From Bifidobacteriaceae bacterium (GTDB lineage: Bacteria > Actinomycetota > Actinomycetes > Actinomycetales > WQXJ01): 10,116 nt of DNA. Location: the NCBI GenBank assembly GCA_031279575.1, contig JAITIG010000159.1, positions 1 through 10,116 of the forward strand. Direction: 5' to 3'. The translations under genes were made by a program, and so were the position numbers. The notes below the pieces were generated by a model, which worked only from the letters and a program-made list of their open reading frames with translations, was not told the DNA's origin and searched no databases. This document shows positions 5,551-10,116 of the stretch, in pieces; positions within the stretch are counted from its first letter, which is position 1; each line of letters opens with the position of its first letter.

Positions 5551-5600
5551 GGGGTAGCGAATATCTTGATACAGGGTACTCAACGCGACCAGTGAAAGGG
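5551..5600. promoter_or_regulatory. divergent promoter region of crgA and the DUF881-sortase operon
   Basis: The 120-nt gap 5490-5609 contains an AT-rich patch at about 5555-5585, which stands out in this GC-rich DNA and is where divergent promoters would be expected. TATCTT (5562-5567) is a candidate plus-strand -10, but no -35 lies at the right distance. AAAGGG (5595-5600) is the probable Shine-Dalgarno of the DUF881 gene, 9 nt before its ATG. Individual hexamers are not certain. Confidence 0.35.
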
Positions 5601-5609
5601 CAACTCGAT

Positions 5610-6341
5610 ATGCGAGCGCTGCGCCGGGCGGCCCGCCGGGGGCGGCGGCCCGCCCTGTCGGTGGGGCTGGTGGTGGTGCTGGCGGGTTGGCTCTTTGCCT
5701 GGAACGCCGGCGCCAGCCAGGACTCCGACCTCAGGGACGCGCCGGGCCTGCGCGGCCTGGTGACGGCGCGCGACCGCCAGGTCGAGGACTTGCAAGCGCG
5801 CCGGGCGGAATTGGCCGCCGAGGTCGAAGCCCTGCTCGGCGCGGGCGGGCCGGCGGCGGTCGAGGCGGACTCGGCGCTGGCCGGCGCCGCAGGCGCGACG
5901 CCGGTCAAGGGGCCGGGGCTGACTGTCACCCTGGGGGACGCCGAGGCCCCGGACGAGGTCCTGACCGGCACGGTCGCGCCCAGGGCTGATCTGCTGGTGC
6001 ACCAACAAGACATCGACGCGGTCATCAACGCGCTCTGGGCCGGCGGCGCCGAGGCGGTGGCGGTCCAGGGGCACCGGATCGGCTCGGTCACGCCTGTCAA
6101 ATGCGTCGGCAACGTCATCCTGGTGGGCGGGCGGGTCTACTCGCCGCCGTATCAAATCGCGGCCATCGGCCCCGCCGCCGACTTGCGCCGCCAGCTCGAC
6201 AACGCCCCCGTGGTGCGCGCTTACCGCGAACGGGCTGGCCGACTGGGCCTGACTTGGGGCACAGTTGATTCGGACGAGTTGACACTTCCAGGTGACACGG
6301 CGGCGTCATCGGCGCTACGGTACGCCAAGGCACTTGACTGA
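5610..6341 (+). CDS. DUF881 family envelope protein
   Basis: The product is 243 aa. A basic cytoplasmic N-terminus (MRALRRAARRGRR) leads into one TM helix or uncleaved signal anchor (about 14-32). A short coiled-coil-prone stretch follows (about 52-76, RDRQVEDLQARRAELAAEVEAL), and then the DUF881 domain (about 98-215). Its hallmarks are LLVHQQDIDAVINALWAGGAEAVAVQGHRI, VKCVGN and the YSPPY motif (177-181). The bulk should lie outside the membrane. The biochemical role is unknown; the gene is a fixed neighbour of crgA in actinobacteria, which suggests an envelope or division function. The ATG at 5610 is preferred to a start at 5532 because of AAAGGG at 9 nt and the normal basic-then-TM layout. 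Confidence 0.88.
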   Translation: MRALRRAARRGRRPALSVGLVVVLAGWLFAWNAGASQDSDLRDAPGLRGLVTARDRQVEDLQARRAELAAEVEALLGAGGPAAVEADSALAGAAGATPVKGPGLTVTLGDAEAPDEVLTGTVAPRADLLVHQQDIDAVINALWAGGAEAVAVQGHRIGSVTPVKCVGNVILVGGRVYSPPYQIAAIGPAADLRRQLDNAPVVRAYRERAGRLGLTWGTVDSDELTLPGDTAASSALRYAKALD

Positions 6342-6371
6342 GCGGCTCCGGCCGGGGACAGGAACCAGACC

Positions 6372-7487
6372 ATGACAACCTCGCGCGACGACCCGAATGC
6401 GGGCGAGCTGACTTTGCGGCCGTCCTGGCGGCCGGTCGATCGCCCGCCCGCGCCTGTCGGCGCGCAGCAGCCGCCATCGGTCAGCCCGCCGCCGGCCGTC
6501 GGTTCGCCCGCCAGCGCGCCGCTGGTCGGCGCCCCGCCGGGCTCCCCAGTCGCCAGAACCGAAACCGGACCGGCCCGCGCCCAAGGCGGCCCGGCGGCAT
6601 CGGGCGGCCAGACGGCATCGGACGGCCAGACGGCGCCGACACCGAAACCAACATCGAAACCAACATCGGCGCCGGCGCCGACACTGGCGCCGACGCCGAA
6701 AGCGGCCCCGGCGGCATCGGGCGGCGAAAGGCGTCAGCGTTCCGAGCGGCGGCGCAAACGCCACGGCGCGGCGATCGTGGGCGGGATCGGCGAACTGCTC
6801 ATCACCGTGGGCCTGCTGCTCGGCCTGTACGTGGTCTGGGAGCTGGTCTGGACGGACGTGGAGGCCAACGCCGTCGCCAAAGAGGTCCTCAAAGAGGTCG
6901 TGGCCGCCCCCGAATGGATCGAGCCCGCCCCGGTCGAAGGGTCGGAATTCGCGCCACGCCACGACCCCGACACCGACGAACCCCCAACCGAACCGGTCGA
7001 CGTGCCAGGCTTCGGCGAAGTCTGGGCGACGATGCACGTGCCCCGCTGGGGCCTTGAGTACAACGTGCCGATCGTCGAGGGGATCGACCGCGTCAAAATC
7101 TTGAACAAGGGCCTGATCGGCCATTATGAGGGCACACAGCGGCCCGGCGAGGTCGGCAACTTCGCCACGTCGGCGCACCGCACCACCTACGGCAAGCCCT
7201 ACAACCGGGTGGCCGAACTGATCGACGGCGACTCTCTGATCGTTGAGACCGAGCGCTATTACTACGTCTACAAGGTTTACGGCCGAGAAATCGTCTACCC
7301 GCGCGATGTGCGCGTCATCTGGCCGGTCCCGAACGAGGCGGACGCGGTCCCCACCAAGCGCATCATCACATTGACGACTTGCCACCCGATGTTCTCGGCG
7401 GCGCAGCGCTATGTGATCTGGGGCGAGTTGGAGTACTGGGCGGACAAGACCGAGGGCCCGCTCGAAGAATTGGTCGCGGAAGGGTAG
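6372..7487 (+). CDS. class E sortase
   Basis: The product is 371 aa. It has a long Pro/Ala/Thr-rich, probably cytoplasmic N-terminus (1-117), a basic patch (RRQRSERRRKRH, 120-131), one TM helix (about 133-160) and an extracytoplasmic sortase domain (about 213-357). The catalytic residues are His269 (SAHRTTYGKPYNR), Cys337 (ITLTTCHPMF) and Arg346 (QRYVIWGEL). TLTTC and HRTTYGKP are typical of class E enzymes, the housekeeping sortases of high-GC Gram-positives. They cut between Thr and Gly of LAxTG signals and join the Thr to the cell wall. AGGA (6360-6363) precedes the ATG by 8 nt. The gene is 30 nt after DUF881 and 8 nt before the small membrane protein, so it is in their operon. A protein with an LALTG signal is encoded 0.3 kb downstream, convergent. 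Confidence 0.93.
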   Translation: MTTSRDDPNAGELTLRPSWRPVDRPPAPVGAQQPPSVSPPPAVGSPASAPLVGAPPGSPVARTETGPARAQGGPAASGGQTASDGQTAPTPKPTSKPTSAPAPTLAPTPKAAPAASGGERRQRSERRRKRHGAAIVGGIGELLITVGLLLGLYVVWELVWTDVEANAVAKEVLKEVVAAPEWIEPAPVEGSEFAPRHDPDTDEPPTEPVDVPGFGEVWATMHVPRWGLEYNVPIVEGIDRVKILNKGLIGHYEGTQRPGEVGNFATSAHRTTYGKPYNRVAELIDGDSLIVETERYYYVYKVYGREIVYPRDVRVIWPVPNEADAVPTKRIITLTTCHPMFSAAQRYVIWGELEYWADKTEGPLEELVAEG

Positions 7488-7495
7488 GGGTCGAA

Positions 7496-7735
7496 ATGTA
7501 CGGATGGTTATGGCGCAACACGCCCGGCCCCTGGTGGGTCAAGACCTTGCTGTTCGCGGCCGTGGCGGCGGCGATCGTGGCGATCTGCTTCACCACGTTC
7601 TTCCCCTGGCTCTCGCCGCTGCTGCCGTTCAACCACGTCACGGTGGGCGACGCCGACTCCCAAGGGCCGGCCCGCGTTGTCGGTCCGCTTGGGAACACGC
7701 TCGTCACCTCGCCCGATGCCGTCTGGCCCAGTTAG
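7496..7735 (+). CDS. small conserved-type single-TM membrane protein
   Basis: The product is 79 aa, MYGWLWRNTPGPWWVKTLLF with the rest of the TM helix at about 15-37, then FFPWLSPLLPFNHVTVGD and a polar, probably external tail of about 30 residues. The PGPWWVK entry to the TM, the FPW exit and the VTVGD end resemble a small protein found between the sortase and pabA in many actinobacteria; I recall the pattern, not a family name. It starts 8 nt after the sortase stop, with a weak AGGGG-type ribosome site. No function is known; a role with the sortase or DUF881 is only suggested by position. No pabA follows, unlike in relatives. Confidence 0.75.
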   Translation: MYGWLWRNTPGPWWVKTLLFAAVAAAIVAICFTTFFPWLSPLLPFNHVTVGDADSQGPARVVGPLGNTLVTSPDAVWPS

Positions 7736-7745
7736 GCGCGCGGCG

Positions 7746-7789
7746 CCGGCCGGCCCGCTGGACGCCCTGGCGTCCGCGCTGCCGGCCGG
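7746..7789. terminator. GC-rich two-part hairpin between convergent genes
   Basis: The outer arms CCGGCCGGC (7746-7754) and GCCGGCCGG (7781-7789) pair perfectly over 9 bp. Inside them GGACGCC (7760-7766) pairs with GGCGTCC (7769-7775). There is no U-tract. The site is the 61-nt gap between the sortase operon and the surface-protein gene, so a bidirectional terminator is the natural reading. Confidence 0.55.
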
Positions 7790-7796
7790 GGGCGGG

Positions 7797-10116
7797 TCAG
7801 GCGGCGTTGGGGCGCTGGCCGCCGCGGCGGCGGGCGACGGCCAGCAGCCACAACCCGGCCGCGATTAGGGCAAGCGCTCCCAGGCCGAGGGCGACATGGC
7901 CGGCCGGGCCGGTCAGCGCCAGCGGGCCAGCCGGGCCGGACTCGTCGTCGCCGGAGTCCGACTCGTTGTCGGAGCCGTTGTCGCCGGTCTCGCCGCCGTC
8001 GGGCTGCTCGCCCTCAGGCTCGTCCTCGCCCTCGGCCTGGTCCTCATCTTCGCCGTTTTCGGGAGCGGCCGGGGCGATGTCGATGAGGTAGGTGATGGTG
8101 GCTTCTTGGCCAACTTCGTCGCGGACGGTGACGGCGAATTCGACCTCCCCGGCGAACCCGGGTTCGGGGGTGTAGCGGAGCAGCCCGGCGGCGCCGTCAG
8201 GAGCGACAAGGCCGTGGGCGGGCGGCGAGATCTGGCCGATGGCCAGGGTGCCGGCGCCAGGGGCGGCGGCGGCCGCGACCGGGTCGACCACGGCGTGATC
8301 CTGGTCTGAGGCCAGCGACAGCCGGATTTCAGCAGAGGCCGGCCGGGCCAGGACCACAGCGGTGTAGGACGCGACAGCGGTCTGGCCGAGGTCGTCGGTG
8401 TAGGTGACCTCGAACGGGTAGCGGCCCGCCGGGGCGTCCTCGGCGTGGTAGATGACGGAGCCCAACTCGGCCCGCCCAGCCGCCGGCGGGGATGTGATCT
8501 CGCGGGACGCGATCTCCCCGGCCGTGGTGACGGATTCCTCGAAGGTCGTGGTCCCGCCGCTGGCGACCGGCACTTCGCGCCCGGAGGCGACCAGCGGCGG
8601 CGCCTGGATGACAACAGTCAAGGCGACCCGCCCGGTTTGCCCCACGGAGTCCTCGAAGACTGCCCAGAACTCGTGCGTGCCGGCTGCGGCCGCCCCGGCC
8701 TCGATCGCCACGGCGCCGTCCAGGCCAACCGTGACGGATGATCCGGCCGGGGCGCCTTCAGCCCAGGCGGCCTGGATCGGCGCGGCGGCGGTCACCGTCA
8801 GCTCCCAGCGGCCGGCGCCCCCGAGCGGCAGTTTGACGGTTCCGCCGCCAACAGCCAAAGGCGCGTCGACCACCGAAACGGCGAACACGGCATCGACCAC
8901 CTGGCCCAAGTCGTCAGCGAACTGCACGGCGAACTGGTAGGGATCGGCCGCGGCGTCCAACCCGGCGGTGGAGATGGCGACCCGGGTCTTGGCTCCCGCC
9001 CCGGTCACCGACACCCGCGCGGCCATCTCCGGCGAGCCGGTCACCGTGGAGTCGGCCAGCGACCCGCCGAAGCTCTGGTCGGCGGCCGGGCGCGGCTCGA
9101 AGACCGCCTCCTGGCCCACGCCAACCGTCTGCGAACCGGATTCGGCGGTCGGCGGGGCCTGGATGTTGACGGCGAACTCGGCGATGGCGGACTGCCCGGC
9201 GCTGTCGGTGTAGCGGACCTCGAAGGGGTAGGACCCGGGCGCCAGGCCGGCCGCGTCGAACTGGACCCGCCCGTCAAAGGCGGGGGTGATGACGGCCTGG
9301 GACATCCACGCCTCGGAGGTCGCCACCTCGGCTTTGACTATGCTGACCGCGGCCGCTTGGTCGGCGCTGGCCACCCCGGCCAGGTCGGCGGTCCCGCCGG
9401 CGGGGATGACGGCGGTCGCCCCGGAGGCTTGCGGCGCGGCGGGCGCCACCCACACGGCCAAGACCGTGAAGCTGTAGTCAAGCGTCAGGCATTGGTCGAG
9501 GTCGTCGCAGACGGTGACCTGGAACGGGGCCACGCCCTGCCAGCCCGCCTCGGGCGTGTACTTGAGCGCGGCGCCTTCCAGTTCCAAGCTCCCGTGTTCG
9601 GGCGAGGTGAACGATGCCGCCGTCAAGGCCTGGAGGTTTGCCCCGGTGACGTCGTCGGCCGGCGCCAGCCGCCCAATTTCGCGGTCGTCGGCCAGGTCGA
9701 CGTTCCGGCCAGCCCCGCTGGGCGGCGCTTGGACGGTGACGGTGAATTCGACCGGCTCGGTTTGTTGCCCGATGCCGTCCGTGTAGGTGACGCTGAACCG
9801 GTGCGCTCCAGCGGCCAGACCGCCAGCCTTGAACACGACCCGGCCGGAGGTGTCGGCGCTGACGTCGGCGCCGGCTGGGGCGCCCGAGACCAAAGCGGAC
9901 TTGATCCCCGCCCCGGAGGTCACGGCCAGCTCGAACTCGGCCGTCCCGCCGACGGCGATCCTGGCCGAGGTCTGCCCGGTCACCAGCGGCTTGTCCACCA
10001 CGGTGACGGTGTAGTCGGCGTCCGCCCAACGCTGGTTGGAGTCGGTGTAGCGGACCGCGAACTGGTAGGCCCCGGCGGGCAGTTCCCGCGCCTCGAAGGC
10101 GACCGTCCCGTCCAAA
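7797..10116 (-). CDS. LALTG-anchored Ig-like-repeat surface protein, 5'-truncated
   Basis: The C-terminal 772 residues are visible; the frame stays open to the right edge, so the N-terminus and signal peptide are missing. Six repeats of about 85-100 aa end in patterns like YPFEVRYTDSAGQ...FAVNIQAPP (visible ends near 42, 132, 322, 418, 507 and 592; the first is partial). Two other domains (about 133-222 and 593-683) carry SPEHGSLELEG...KYTPEAGWQG and SPPAHGLVAPDG...RYTPEPGFAG, the cadherin-like/Big_9 type. The only cysteines are a pair in the first of these (203, 209). An acidic linker (about 684-731) leads to LALTG (732-736), a TM helix (about 739-760) and RRRGGQR. This is a full sortase signal of the LAxTG type used by class E sortases. 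The likely role is a cell-wall-anchored stalk or adhesin; the ligand is unknown. Confidence 0.88.
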   Translation of the reverse strand, partial: LDGTVAFEARELPAGAYQFAVRYTDSNQRWADADYTVTVVDKPLVTGQTSARIAVGGTAEFELAVTSGAGIKSALVSGAPAGADVSADTSGRVVFKAGGLAAGAHRFSVTYTDGIGQQTEPVEFTVTVQAPPSGAGRNVDLADDREIGRLAPADDVTGANLQALTAASFTSPEHGSLELEGAALKYTPEAGWQGVAPFQVTVCDDLDQCLTLDYSFTVLAVWVAPAAPQASGATAVIPAGGTADLAGVASADQAAAVSIVKAEVATSEAWMSQAVITPAFDGRVQFDAAGLAPGSYPFEVRYTDSAGQSAIAEFAVNIQAPPTAESGSQTVGVGQEAVFEPRPAADQSFGGSLADSTVTGSPEMAARVSVTGAGAKTRVAISTAGLDAAADPYQFAVQFADDLGQVVDAVFAVSVVDAPLAVGGGTVKLPLGGAGRWELTVTAAAPIQAAWAEGAPAGSSVTVGLDGAVAIEAGAAAAGTHEFWAVFEDSVGQTGRVALTVVIQAPPLVASGREVPVASGGTTTFEESVTTAGEIASREITSPPAAGRAELGSVIYHAEDAPAGRYPFEVTYTDDLGQTAVASYTAVVLARPASAEIRLSLASDQDHAVVDPVAAAAAPGAGTLAIGQISPPAHGLVAPDGAAGLLRYTPEPGFAGEVEFAVTVRDEVGQEATITYLIDIAPAAPENGEDEDQAEGEDEPEGEQPDGGETGDNGSDNESDSGDDESGPAGPLALTGPAGHVALGLGALALIAAGLWLLAVARRRGGQRPNAA
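7800..7922 (-). other. C-terminal cell-wall sorting signal (LALTG, TM, basic tail)
   Basis: LALTG is encoded at 7922-7908, followed by 36 residues: PAGH, a hydrophobic helix of about 20, then ARRRGGQRPNAA. All three parts of a sortase signal are present in the right order. Cleavage would be expected between Thr and Gly. Confidence 0.88.
8067..10116 (-). repeat. array of diverged Ig-like domains
   Basis: Approximate domain limits are 9989 to the right edge (partial), 9720-9988, 9450-9719 (cadherin-like type), 9150-9449, 8862-9149, 8595-8861, 8340-8594 and 8067-8339 (cadherin-like type). Repeats share the ends Y-x-F-x-V-x-Y-T-D-x-x-G-Q and V-Q-A-P-P but differ widely elsewhere. At the DNA level no two copies are near-identical, so the array is old rather than freshly amplified. 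Confidence 0.75.

Noticed and set aside
5566..5583. Imperfect dyad TTGATAC / GTACTCAA as an operator
   Set aside because: One arm has an unmatched base and the loop is short. Nothing in the window encodes a regulator that would bind it.
7797..8309. Plus-strand frames opposite the surface-protein gene
   Set aside because: They are shadows of high-GC codon structure. The minus strand gives regular Ig-like repeats and a full sorting signal.

Overview
The window is about 10 kb of very GC-rich DNA from an actinobacterium (Actinomycetota). Three things support this: the base composition, the Ala/Gly/Pro/Arg-rich proteins, and above all the conserved block cyclophilin (ppiA) - B-box rhomboid protease - crgA - DUF881 - class E sortase - small membrane protein. 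In Streptomyces and, in part, in mycobacteria this block lies close to the chromosomal origin. The genus cannot be told from the sequence.

Layout, left to right. (1) 1-1077 (+): the 3' part of a DUF2079-type multi-spanning membrane protein. Its visible N-terminal 85 residues are an in-frame Gly-rich heptad repeat. Its stop codon lies in the first copy of a 26-bp tandem repeat (1057-1170). (2) 1189-1710 (-): a flavodoxin-like protein. (3) 1867-2739 (+): a TIGR01777/YfcH-type NAD(P)-binding epimerase-like protein, probably translated from a leaderless mRNA. (4) 2798-3487 (-): a DUF5324-like one-TM Ala-rich protein, divergent from (5) ppiA, 3588-4109 (+), which overlaps (6) the rhomboid protease, 4106-4972 (+), by 4 nt. 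(7) 4973-5237: a convergent intergenic stretch holding a cluster of DnaA-box sequences and a perfect hairpin. (8) crgA, 5238-5489 (-). (9) A divergent operon on +: DUF881 protein, class E sortase, 79-aa membrane protein (5610-7735). (10) 7797-10116 (-): the C-terminal 772 residues of a large surface protein made of Ig-like repeats, an acidic linker, an LALTG sorting signal, a TM helix and an Arg-rich tail. Its N-terminus lies off the right edge.

How it fits together: most genes act at the cell envelope or the division site. CrgA is a divisome protein. DUF881 and the small protein are envelope proteins that travel with it. The sortase very probably anchors the neighbouring LALTG protein, because class E sortases prefer LAxTG signals.

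The most interesting items are the DnaA-box cluster between rhomboid and crgA, with no dnaA or dnaN in view; the linked sortase and substrate, where related genomes usually carry pabA/pknB; and two unusual tandem repeats in and at the end of the DUF2079 gene. I see no tRNA, rRNA, CRISPR array, transposase or phage gene.
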